From CAVZLD01 sp964522605 (GTDB lineage: Bacteria; Planctomycetota; Planctomycetia; Pirellulales; Pirellulaceae), in assembly GCA_964522605.1 (NCBI GenBank), contig CAZFWV010000212.1, positions 1 to 12,276 of the forward strand: a stretch of 12,276 bases of DNA, read 5' to 3'. This document shows positions 4,669 to 12,231 of this stretch, piece after piece. The translations under genes and the position numbers were made by a program. Under the pieces are notes generated by a model that made no database searches, was not told where the DNA came from, and saw only the letters and a program-made list of their open reading frames with translations. Positions within the stretch are counted from its first letter, which is position 1, and the number at the start of each line of letters is the position of its first letter.

Positions 4669-7434
4669 ATGAGTTCCGATTCTTCTTCGAAGTCGCCGTT
4701 GCCCGATCCATCAGCGCGCCAAGCGATGGAATCGGTGCCGAGCCGTGAGGACGCCACGGCCGCTTCGGCTTCCGGATCCCGGCCGGATCCGCTCGGCGCC
4801 CAACCCACGGTGATCTCGTCGCGTCCGCCTTTGGGACCGGCGTACGGCACGGGCCCGCTTCACCCCGGCGAGTTAGGTCGCCAGTTAATGGGCCGCCGCC
4901 TGGCGCATTTCGAGCTTGTGGAGTTTGTCGGGGGTGGCGGGATGGGCGCCGTGTTTCGTGCTACGGACACGATGCTCAACCGCACGGTCGCCGTTAAGGT
5001 TCTCTCGCGCGACCAGGGACAGGACGAAGAAACCGTGCGTCGCTTCCGCAATGAAGCGCAGAGTGCGGCCCGCCTGGATCATGAGAACATCGCCCGCGTC
5101 TACTTCGTGGGTGAAGAAGACGGTTGGTACTTCATCGTCTTTGAATTCATCGAAGGGCAAAACGTGCGGGACCTGGTGGCCGAGCAGGGTCCGTTGTCCG
5201 TCGAGCAGGCACTGAATATCACGCTCCAGGTCGCCGCCGCGCTGGATCACGCGGCACAGCGCGAAGTCGTTCATCGTGACATCAAACCATCGAATGTGCT
5301 GTTGACCGATACGGGTCGAGCGAAATTGGTCGACATGGGTTTAGCGCGACTGACGCCGCTGCATGCGGATGAGCACGACTTGACGGCGAGCGGTGTCACG
5401 CTGGGAACGTTCGACTACATTTCGCCCGAGCAGGCGCGCGATCCGCGAACGGCGGATGTTCGCAGCGACATTTACTCGTTGGGATGCACGCTCTACTTCA
5501 TGCTGACCGGTCGGCCTCCCTTTGCCGACGGAACCGTCCTCCAGAAACTGCTCAGTCACAGCAGCGAACCGCCGCCCGATCCACGTACCTGGCGGGCCGA
5601 CTTGCCGGATGAGCTTCTGCCCGTGCTTAATCGAATGCTGGCGAAGAATCCGGCCGACCGGTATGCCAAGCCGAGCGAACTCATTCGCGAACTCGTGAGA
5701 CTCGGCGAACGTCTGGGACTCCCCACGGCATTGCGTCTGGAGCCGATTTGGGTTCAACCGGAGCGCAGGCCTTCGCGCACGGTGGCACGTCACCTGCCCT
5801 GGATCGTCCCGACGGTTCTGATGGTCGGCCTGCTGATTGCTGACCCGACGTGGCTGACCGGGGCCAGCGCTCCGCCACCGGTGCCGGTCTGGGAGCCTCC
5901 TGCGGGCAGTCGCATGGCGCCGGCCGCCCCCGACGGCGATCCGGCGGGCCGTTCGCTCGGTTCGGGCCAGGAAGGCCTGATTGCCGAACTCCCCTTGCCT
6001 GCACCGGCCGCTCGGATTGATCCGGCCTCCGCCGATCCCATCATCGATGAGGGAAGCGTGCCCGGCCGATCACGCGGGACCGATTCCGAAGCGGCTTATC
6101 TGACGGACGAGACGGAGCCCGGCTTGGAAGGCGCGGAAACGCCCCCGGCCGTCGCGGCGAATTCCGGCAGCCGAACTTCGGGTCCGACGAATACGCGACT
6201 GCGTCAGGTGATTGTCACCTCGGACTTCGCGGATGCGGAGGCGCGTCAGGCCGGTTTGGTCGTCGGCGACCTGATCACCGCGTTCCAATCGGTGCTCGAA
6301 GACCCCAGTATTGAAGCCATTGAGCTGCGAGAGAACGGACGTCTGCCCGTGCCGCCCATCTCACTCGATCTGGCGAATCGGAACCTGCGTCTTGTCGCCG
6401 CCGACGGATACTCCCCCGTGCTCAGCTTCCGCACGGCCTTGAGCGTTTCCGATCCGTCCTTCCAGGGCATGCTCCGCATCCGCAATGGGAGCCTGCGACT
6501 GGAAGGGCTGCATCTGGAGCTCGTTGTCCCGACCGACACGCTGGAAGGGGAATGGTCGCTGATGCAGTTGGAAAGGGCGGAATCCGTCCGCCTGTTGGAT
6601 TGCACCGTCACGGTGCGCAACTCCTACGGTGGACGATTCAGCAATTTGGACCATGTGGCCGTATTCCATGTGGTTCAACCGCCGCGTGACGACATGTTCT
6701 ACCCAGAGCAGGACCGCGCGGAGTTCCAGACGGAAATTGACCTTGTCAATTGCGTGATTCGCGGAGAAACCACCGTGCTTCGGGCGAAAGAGGCGGTCCC
6801 GTTGAGCTTCCGGTGGCACAATGGCTTGCTGGTGACGACCGAACGCCTCCTAGCGCTCGGCGGAGTGGAGGAACCGCCCGCCAGCGGCGAACGGGTCATT
6901 CTTGACCTTGCGCATTTGACCGCAATTGTCGACCAGGGCCTGGCCGAATTCAATGCGTCGCCGAGTGCACCCTATTTGATGAACGTCAGCATTTGGTGTT
7001 CCAGCAGCATCCTGATGACACAACGATGGGCTCCGCTGATCACGCAATCCGGTCAACAATCCCTCACAGCCCAGATGGCTCAGCTGGATTATTCTGGCGA
7101 GCAGAACTTTTATGAGGGGGTCGAGACATTTTGGCGCATCGTGCCTTCCGACCCGGCGCGGGCCGAGGACTTCGACTTTGAGATGTGGCGATCTCATTGG
7201 ACGGCGGAAAATGTCCCCCAGTGGCAGCGTGTGAAGTGGCAGAGCCTGCCGGATCGAAATCGTCCCGCCCACGAACACCGCGTGGCGGACTATGCGCTGA
7301 ATCCTTCGGATAATCCGGCGATCAAGTCATCCCCCGATCGCTCGGACGCGGGCTTCCGGTCAAGTTCCTTGCCCCGCCTGCCGGAACCCGAAACGGAGTT
7401 GCCTCCGAAGACACGACCGCTCTACCCCTTCTGA
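4669..7434 (+). CDS. Membrane Ser/Thr protein kinase with beta-helix-like exported domain
   Basis: 921-residue PknB-type (Hanks) kinase. After a Ser/Pro-rich head (1-75), the cytoplasmic kinase domain (about 80-345) has the glycine loop VGGGGMG (87-93), VAVK with catalytic K110, helix-C E129, HRDIKPSN (202-209, catalytic D204), DMG instead of DFG (D222), SPE (252-254) and DIYSLG, so it should be active. A membrane segment follows at about 375-391. The outer part starts with a Pro/Ala/Glu-rich linker (398-510), then beta-rich runs such as LRLVAADG, MLRIRNGSLRLEGLHLEL and VRLLDCTVTV (about 520-780) resembling a right-handed parallel beta helix, and a Pro/Ser-rich tail. The outer half is presumably a sensor or wall-contact domain; its ligand is unknown. 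Start: ATG 4669 is preferred over an in-frame TTG at 4639; neither has a strong ribosome site. Target proteins cannot be told. Confidence 0.88.
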   Translation: MSSDSSSKSPLPDPSARQAMESVPSREDATAASASGSRPDPLGAQPTVISSRPPLGPAYGTGPLHPGELGRQLMGRRLAHFELVEFVGGGGMGAVFRATDTMLNRTVAVKVLSRDQGQDEETVRRFRNEAQSAARLDHENIARVYFVGEEDGWYFIVFEFIEGQNVRDLVAEQGPLSVEQALNITLQVAAALDHAAQREVVHRDIKPSNVLLTDTGRAKLVDMGLARLTPLHADEHDLTASGVTLGTFDYISPEQARDPRTADVRSDIYSLGCTLYFMLTGRPPFADGTVLQKLLSHSSEPPPDPRTWRADLPDELLPVLNRMLAKNPADRYAKPSELIRELVRLGERLGLPTALRLEPIWVQPERRPSRTVARHLPWIVPTVLMVGLLIADPTWLTGASAPPPVPVWEPPAGSRMAPAAPDGDPAGRSLGSGQEGLIAELPLPAPAARIDPASADPIIDEGSVPGRSRGTDSEAAYLTDETEPGLEGAETPPAVAANSGSRTSGPTNTRLRQVIVTSDFADAEARQAGLVVGDLITAFQSVLEDPSIEAIELRENGRLPVPPISLDLANRNLRLVAADGYSPVLSFRTALSVSDPSFQGMLRIRNGSLRLEGLHLELVVPTDTLEGEWSLMQLERAESVRLLDCTVTVRNSYGGRFSNLDHVAVFHVVQPPRDDMFYPEQDRAEFQTEIDLVNCVIRGETTVLRAKEAVPLSFRWHNGLLVTTERLLALGGVEEPPASGERVILDLAHLTAIVDQGLAEFNASPSAPYLMNVSIWCSSSILMTQRWAPLITQSGQQSLTAQMAQLDYSGEQNFYEGVETFWRIVPSDPARAEDFDFEMWRSHWTAENVPQWQRVKWQSLPDRNRPAHEHRVADYALNPSDNPAIKSSPDRSDAGFRSSSLPRLPEPETELPPKTRPLYPF

Positions 7435-7883
7435 ACGCTGGTCCGCCTGACCACCCTTCGGGTGCATGTCAGCTTCCGAGGATTTGAGCTGCGCCATCTG
7501 GAGATTGGGCGAAGCCTCCGTGGGATGAGCTGGGGCAGACGAGCCGGAGGAGCCGCAGAGCGGCAGGGCCGCAACCAAAGGGGTGCTGCCGCACCCATGT
7601 CTCCAGTCGCTCCCGTTGGTCGCTCGATTTCTTGCCGAGATGACAACGTTTTCAGCGTTAGCAGTGCAGAGTGATGAACAAGGACTTCACCCCCCAGTTT
7701 TCCTGTTGACTTTTCCGACGACGGCGCAAGTCAGCAGAAGCGGACGTGCACTGCCCGCCGTCCGGGTGGCCATAGTGCGGTAGTGGCCTGTCGCTCTCCT
7801 TGTTACATTGTCAGCGTTTCGGACTCGTCCCGGAGCACATTCGGGACACGCTTTCATCGCCAACGACCAGCAAGGGGACCCCC
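7435..7883. other. Intergenic region between kinase and peptide transporter
   Basis: About 450 bases with no supportable gene; a 66-codon open frame at 7583-7783 has no ribosome site or family resemblance. Just after the kinase stop, TGAC-CACCC (7448-7456) pairs with GGGTG-CAT-GTCA (7460-7471) with a 3-base bulge, a possible terminator without a T run. Small GC hairpins follow: GCGGC-AGG-GCCGC (7560-7572) and GGGTGC-TGCC-GCACCC (7581-7596). A TTGACT at 7706-7711 has no convincing -10 partner, so the transporter promoter is unplaced. Confidence 0.55.
7872..7877 (+). promoter_or_regulatory. Ribosome binding site deciding the transporter start
   Basis: AAGGGG lies 6 bases before ATG 7884. It supports that start over the in-frame TTG at 7800, whose 28 extra residues do not resemble the transporter family. 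Confidence 0.65.
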
Positions 7884-9914
7884 ATGGCCGCGGAATCTCC
7901 GGCACAACAAGGAACACTTTTCGGACATCCGGCGGGACTGTACACGCTGTTCTTCGCCGAAATGTGGGAGCGGTTCTCCTATTACGGAATGCGGGCCCTG
8001 CTGGTCTTCTACATGATCAAGGGCTTCCTCAACTACCAGGACTCCGATGCCTACCGCGTGTATGGTGCGTACACATCGCTGGTTTACATGACGCCTTTCT
8101 TTGGCGGCATGCTCGCCGATCGGCTGCTGGGAGCTCGGCGTGCGGTCGTGCTGGGCGGCTTGTTGATGGCCGCGGGCCATTTGCTGATGACCGTCGAAAC
8201 CAGCTACGCGTTCTTCACGGCGTTGGCCTTGCTGATTGCCGGGAACGGGTTCTTCAAACCCAACATCTCCACGATCGTCGGATCGCTCTATCCGCGGGAC
8301 AGCATCAAACGCGATGGCGGATTCACGATCTTCTACATGGGCATCAATCTGGGCGCCATGATGTCGCCCTTGTTGTGCGGGTACATTGGAGAAACGTACG
8401 GTTGGCATTACGGGTTCGGACTGGCAACGATCGGCATGTTGACGGGTCTGGCGGTCTTTGTCGTGCCGGGGCTGTTGGCGCGGTATGTGATTCTGGCCGG
8501 TGCGCTGGCTGCCGCGGTAGGACTGTTCCTGTTCCACCCGGACAATCCGCTGTCGACAGCGATCAATATCTTCGTCGGCTGTGCCCTCGTCTTCGCCGCT
8601 CTGATCTCCTGGGCCGCCATCGGCCGCGGTGGACTGCCGGAAGACGCCGGGGCCCCACCGGATCCGGCGCGTTTGGAGCAGCCGGTTTTCGCTGGCGTTT
8701 CCGCAAAATGGCTCGTGTACCTGGGGACCTTTTTGTCGGTACCCCTGTTTGCATTACTTGTTTCCGGGTTCGCGCCATTAACCTCTTCGGGTCGTGCCGT
8801 GACATTCATTCCGCGCGCCGTCGTCGAATTCCTGGAAACCAGCGAAAGTCGGCTGCTGCAGTTCTCGGCCGTGTTCGTCAAAGAAGCCAGCACTCCCGCC
8901 GGATGTGTGCTGCTGGCCGCTGGATTGATCGCCGTCGGATTTCTCGGCATCGAGATGCTGCGGATGGAACGCATTCCTCGGCAGCGAATGTATGTCGTGA
9001 TGATCTTGACGTTTTTCTCCATGTTGTTCTGGTCATTTTTCGAACAGGCAGGCAGTTCGGTCAACAACTTCACGGATCGGAATGTGGATCGCGTCTGGGA
9101 TCGACAAGCCGAAACCATCACCGAAGACGACATCGGTCGCACACTGCAGCTGCAACCGACGCAAGAGCAGTTGGGATATCGCAATGGCGAAGAAATGTTC
9201 ACACTGCAGAAGCTGGATGAGATTCGCACTCCCGTTACCGGAACGGAGACCGAATCGTCGCAAGGATCCGAGTCGGTCGAGGCGCAAATCGATTGGCGCG
9301 TCGCGCCGGATAATGTTGGAATGAAGGTCGTTCGGCGCGTCAATGAGACTCCCGCGAGCTGGTTTCAGTCGATCAATCCGATGTTCATCCTGCTGCTCGG
9401 ACTGGTCTTTACCGCCGTCTGGAGCTGGCTGGGGGCACGCGGGTTGGAACCGAGCACGCCGACCAAGTTCGCTCTCGGACTGCTGCAATTAGGCCTGGGC
9501 TTCGGGACTTTCTGGTACGGTGCCACCCATGCCGACAGCCGGGGAATGGTCGCCGTCGGTTGGCTGTTGCTCGGGTATCTGTTTCAGACGACGGGTGAGC
9601 TGTGCCTGTCGCCGGTCGGCCTCTCGATGGTCGCCCGCCTGTCGCCCACCCGACTGGTCAGTACCGTGATGGGAACCTGGTTTCTGGCCACGGCATTTTC
9701 CCAATTCCTGGCGGCCTTCATCGCCCAGTTCACGAGCGTTGGTCACGGAGAGGGTGACGTCGGCGCCATTCCACCGCCCCAGGAAACTGTCCTCGTGTAC
9801 GGCGATGTGTTCGGCAAAATCGCCCTGGCAGCCATCCTCTCCGCCACCGTTTGCTTTCTGCTCGTCCCACTCCTGAAACGCTGGATGCACGAGGGGGAAG
9901 AACTGAGCGAGTGA
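7884..9914 (+). CDS. POT/PTR2-family proton-coupled oligopeptide transporter
   Basis: 676-residue inner-membrane protein of the major facilitator superfamily, POT branch, which imports di- and tripeptides with protons. TM1 has the proton-coupling motif ExxER in EMWERFSYYGMRALLVFY (E26, E29, R30). Further family signatures are NGFFKPNISTIVGSLY with K125, GGFTIFYMGINLGA (PTR2 motif, 146-158), FFEQAGSS (386-392) and GELCLSPVGLSMV (571-583). It is longer than typical bacterial POTs (about 500 residues). Two extras account for most of this: a segment at about 245-340 with hydrophilic stretches between membrane helices, and a roughly 95-residue polar insert (about 396-490) between the helices that end in FFEQAGSS and begin at FQSINPMFI, on the periplasmic side by family topology. 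No transcriptional partner gene is adjacent. Substrates other than peptides cannot be excluded. Confidence 0.9.
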   Translation: MAAESPAQQGTLFGHPAGLYTLFFAEMWERFSYYGMRALLVFYMIKGFLNYQDSDAYRVYGAYTSLVYMTPFFGGMLADRLLGARRAVVLGGLLMAAGHLLMTVETSYAFFTALALLIAGNGFFKPNISTIVGSLYPRDSIKRDGGFTIFYMGINLGAMMSPLLCGYIGETYGWHYGFGLATIGMLTGLAVFVVPGLLARYVILAGALAAAVGLFLFHPDNPLSTAINIFVGCALVFAALISWAAIGRGGLPEDAGAPPDPARLEQPVFAGVSAKWLVYLGTFLSVPLFALLVSGFAPLTSSGRAVTFIPRAVVEFLETSESRLLQFSAVFVKEASTPAGCVLLAAGLIAVGFLGIEMLRMERIPRQRMYVVMILTFFSMLFWSFFEQAGSSVNNFTDRNVDRVWDRQAETITEDDIGRTLQLQPTQEQLGYRNGEEMFTLQKLDEIRTPVTGTETESSQGSESVEAQIDWRVAPDNVGMKVVRRVNETPASWFQSINPMFILLLGLVFTAVWSWLGARGLEPSTPTKFALGLLQLGLGFGTFWYGATHADSRGMVAVGWLLLGYLFQTTGELCLSPVGLSMVARLSPTRLVSTVMGTWFLATAFSQFLAAFIAQFTSVGHGEGDVGAIPPPQETVLVYGDVFGKIALAAILSATVCFLLVPLLKRWMHEGEELSE

Positions 9915-9984
9915 GCCCAAGGCTGCAAGCGGTCGCAGTTTCGCAAGTCGTTCGGGCGGGAATCTGTGATCCGACCGGTTTTGC

Positions 9985-10015
9985 TTGACAGGGCAAAACG
10001 CCAAGATTCTATTAT
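9985..10015 (+). promoter_or_regulatory. Candidate sigma70 promoter for the cytochrome-like gene
   Basis: TTGACA (9985-9990) is a perfect -35 box. The -10 box is either TCTATT (10008-10013, 17-base spacing) or TATTAT (10010-10015, five of six matches but 19-base spacing). The leader to ATG 10186 would be about 165 bases, long enough for post-transcriptional control, though no known riboswitch is recognised in it. Confidence 0.5.
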
Positions 10016-10173
10016 CGATGAGACACTGAATTTGGGCGTCAGCGCCAGACTGTACGTCCCCCTGCCGGTATGTCCACGCCAAGCTGCCCTCCCAGGTTTC
10101 GTCAGCAGTTAACTGCGTCGGCCGTTGTCCACCCGGTCAGGGCGTCGAACCATCCCGATGACCTCGGACTCGC

Positions 10174-10179
10174 AAGGAG
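10174..10179 (+). promoter_or_regulatory. Strong ribosome binding site
   Basis: AAGGAG lies 6 bases before ATG 10186. The strong site and ideal spacing suggest that the small cytochrome-like protein is well translated. Confidence 0.7.
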
Positions 10180-10185
10180 AAGACC

Positions 10186-10638
10186 ATGAAACAACTCGTT
10201 TTGCTTGGCGTAGCCTGCCTCGTTTCCGTTTCCTTCGCCATTCCCTCCGCACAGGCACTCGCCCCTTTCAAGAAGGCGTTTCAGGAAAAGTACGTCGACA
10301 AGAGTGAACACGAGGACCTCAAGGCAAGCTTCAAAAAGGCCAGCTGCAATACGTGTCATGTCAAAGGGGAAGCAAAAGAAAAGCGAAACGACTACGGCGA
10401 AGAGCTCTCGAAATTGATCGAGGGCGATGCGAATCAGCGAATCAAGACCGCGCGCGAAGCAGGCAGTGAAGCGGGAAAAGCCGAGACGGACAAGGTTTTG
10501 AAGGAGCTGGATAAGGCGTTCGACGCCGTCGCGAAGAAGGAATCGAAGAGCAAGATCAAGTACGGCGACTTGCTCAAAGAAGGGAAGCTGCCGGTGGAAG
10601 TCGCCGACGGGGGTAGTGAGGAAGAAGACGAGGAATAA
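10186..10638 (+). CDS. Small exported protein with one c-type haem motif
   Basis: 150-residue predicted periplasmic protein. Residues 1-24 are a signal peptide (K3, hydrophobic core, Ala-Gln-Ala cleavage site). The single haem-attachment motif CNTCH is at 54-58. It is preceded by KPF-like PFKKAFQEKYVDK and followed by RNDYGEELSKLI and IKYGDLLKEGKLP, a pattern I associate with small planctomycete cytochrome-like proteins. The mature chain is rich in Lys and Glu and ends in an acidic tail (EEEDEE). There is no Met after the initiator, so a usual His/Met class I haem is impossible; a His or Lys ligand or an open site is implied (H42 is the only other His). It stands alone, convergent with cinA, with its own promoter candidate. 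Its redox partner and role are unknown. Confidence 0.8.
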   Translation: MKQLVLLGVACLVSVSFAIPSAQALAPFKKAFQEKYVDKSEHEDLKASFKKASCNTCHVKGEAKEKRNDYGEELSKLIEGDANQRIKTAREAGSEAGKAETDKVLKELDKAFDAVAKKESKSKIKYGDLLKEGKLPVEVADGGSEEEDEE

Positions 10639-10919
10639 CAACCCGCACGCGACGGCTCGCGGCAACTTCAGAGGATATCGCGAACTGTTTGGCCCGAAGT
10701 AGGAGAGGTAACCACGGATTGAACGGAGGGTACGGATCGGCACGGACAGATCCGTAGACGTCCGTTTCATCCGTTCGATCCGCGGTTCCTCTTCTCGATC
10801 TTCGGTGTCGCTCGACCTATGCGTCACAGCGAGCCCGGTGTGGAAGAGTGTTGCAGCTTCGGGTGAATCAACAACTTATTATTTATTGCACGACGGGATC
10901 CTGCGCCCGGCGTCGAGTT
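10639..10919. other. Intergenic region between convergent genes
   Basis: No gene is supported here; a 241-codon minus-strand frame at 10102-10827 is a shadow of the cytochrome-like gene. The region holds an imperfect palindrome (10702-10795) and an AT-rich stretch near 10874-10888. GATCCTG (10897-10903) and CAGGATC (10921-10927) form a 7-bp stem around the cinA stop codon, possibly part of the cinA terminator. Confidence 0.55.
10702..10795. repeat. Long imperfect palindrome, possible bidirectional terminator
   Basis: The left arm (10703-10738: GAGAGGTAACCACGGATTGA to TACGGATC) pairs imperfectly with 10749-10795 (GATCCGTA to GGTTCCTCTTC) around a 10-base loop. The right arm carries a few extra bases (CGTCCGTTTCATCCGTT against AACGGAGGG). 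It lies between the 3' ends of two convergent genes, the usual place for a shared terminator. ACCACGGATTGAACGG-type repeats are, to my recollection, scattered in planctomycetes and some other bacteria. Confidence 0.65.
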
Positions 10920-12194
10920 TCAGGATCGAGCATCCGTCAGCGCTTCCGGAGGTTGATACGAGATCAACTCCCGGCGCAGCAGATCGAGGGCCTGCTTGGC
11001 GGTTCGCTCGAGCAGAAGGTCGGGGTGGCCCGTGTAGGAGGGAGAGCTGACTTGCAGGCGGTTGGCATTCGCCAATCCGAGTGCAATCGTCGGCTGGGGA
11101 GCGTTCGGGGCGGGCAACGGACCGATCGCCAGACCATAGTCGGTGCCGCACCGCGATCGAACTGCCTGGGCCATCCACCCCACCAACTCTTCAGAATGGC
11201 CGGCTCCCTGGTGAGCGGTTTCTGAGCCCGCGAACCACGTCGCAAGCTCGTTCGGCGACGAAACGACGACCGCTCCGCGCAGAACGGGAGAATCAATACG
11301 GTCGGCGCACTGCAGCCAATGCGTGACGAGGCCGCGGGTGCCCCACTCGCAAACAGAAACCGTCTGTTGGCGGTCCCGGAGCAGTCGGATGACGGCATCC
11401 TGCAGTTCGTCGTCCCCTTCGCCGAACACCAGAACTCCCAATTTATCCCGAATTATCTCCAGCGTTGGCTGCATCTGTTGCCAACACCGCTGTCGGTCCG
11501 AGTCTTCCGCGGTGACCCGCAGGGTAATGGTGGCTCGGTGAACCGTGATTCCGACTTGGGGCTGCCTCCCGCGTCGGATCAAGTTCGGCAGCATTGCCTC
11601 GAGTTCACTCTCGCCGGCACCAAAACACTTCAACTCGTGGTGGGTAATGACGCGTCCCGGACCCCGAATCGCCTCGAGAGCCGGCTGGACCGTTTGCTGC
11701 CACATCTGTTTCATTTCCGCCGGAACGCCGGGAAGGGCGAACAGCCGACAACGGTTTCCTTCGGGTTGCTCCACTTCCAGATCGATCCCGGGCGCAGTCC
11801 CATGCGGATTCGGAATCACACGGCTTCCAACGGGAAAATGCGCCTGGATCTGATTGCTGGCGGGCATGACTCGTCCGCGTTGGGCGAACCGCTGTTCGAT
11901 GTGCCGCAGGACCGCCGAGTCCAGTCGCAACGCACTTCCCGTTAACTCCGCCAGTGCTTGTCGCGTGATGTCGTCGGCGGTCGGCCCTAGGCCCCCGGAC
12001 ATGACCGCCACGGTAGACCGTTTGGCTGTCGTTCGCAGTGCTTTGACCAGAGCGGCCTGGTCATCCCCCACGGAAGTGTGATAGCAAACGCGAATTCCTA
12101 GATCGCCCAGTTGCTGACTGAGCCATTGCGAGTTGGTATCGAGCCGCTGCCCGCTGGTGAGTTCATCGCCGATCGCCAGAACCTCCGCTTGCAT
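10920..12194 (-). CDS. CinA-like protein with degenerate C-terminal amidase domain
   Basis: 424-residue cytoplasmic protein of the CinA family (typically about 400-430 residues). The N-terminal MoaB/MogA-like domain (COG1058) is intact: EVLAIGDELTSGQRLDTNSQWL (4-25), MSGGLGPTADDITR (65-78), NPHGTAPG (129-136) and FALPGVPAEM (152-161). Characterised homologues hydrolyse ADP-ribose. The C-terminal domain (about 262-415) aligns with PncC, the NMN deamidase, but the catalytic signature AESCTGG reads CEWGTRG (282-288), putting Trp where the conserved Ser belongs; the YSNEAK segment reads SSPNEL, and the TGIAGP motif is reduced to AIGPLPAP. Deamidase activity is therefore doubtful. The ATG at 12194 (read on the minus strand) has GGAG 6 bases before it. 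It is convergent with the cytochrome-like gene. The classical competence-related name does not prove a role in competence. Confidence 0.88.
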   Translation of the reverse strand: MQAEVLAIGDELTSGQRLDTNSQWLSQQLGDLGIRVCYHTSVGDDQAALVKALRTTAKRSTVAVMSGGLGPTADDITRQALAELTGSALRLDSAVLRHIEQRFAQRGRVMPASNQIQAHFPVGSRVIPNPHGTAPGIDLEVEQPEGNRCRLFALPGVPAEMKQMWQQTVQPALEAIRGPGRVITHHELKCFGAGESELEAMLPNLIRRGRQPQVGITVHRATITLRVTAEDSDRQRCWQQMQPTLEIIRDKLGVLVFGEGDDELQDAVIRLLRDRQQTVSVCEWGTRGLVTHWLQCADRIDSPVLRGAVVVSSPNELATWFAGSETAHQGAGHSEELVGWMAQAVRSRCGTDYGLAIGPLPAPNAPQPTIALGLANANRLQVSSPSYTGHPDLLLERTAKQALDLLRRELISYQPPEALTDARS

Positions 12195-12231
12195 CTGGAT
12201 CTCCCTAGTAGGCGTCGTGCAGTGACTATTC

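Noticed and set aside
4058..4850. Open frames of 127-261 codons on both strands around the repeat-rich spacer
   Set aside because: They translate the 31-bp palindrome and the tandem 26-mers and overlap the oxidoreductase or kinase genes; composition is Arg/Ser-rich with no domain.
7706..7734. TTGACT as -35 box of a transporter promoter
   Set aside because: At the normal spacing the -10 position reads AGTCAG, which does not resemble the consensus.
7800..7883. TTG start for the transporter
   Set aside because: The 28 extra residues do not resemble the family N-terminus, and ATG 7884 has AAGGGG at the right distance.
7808..9220. 470-codon + strand frame inside the transporter gene
   Set aside because: It is an Arg/Gly/His-rich alternate frame of the POT gene, whose own frame carries all the family motifs.
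10102..10827. 241-codon minus-strand frame opposite the cytochrome-like gene
   Set aside because: The + strand reading has a signal peptide, a CXXCH motif and a strong ribosome site; the minus frame also reads through the palindrome at 10702-10795.
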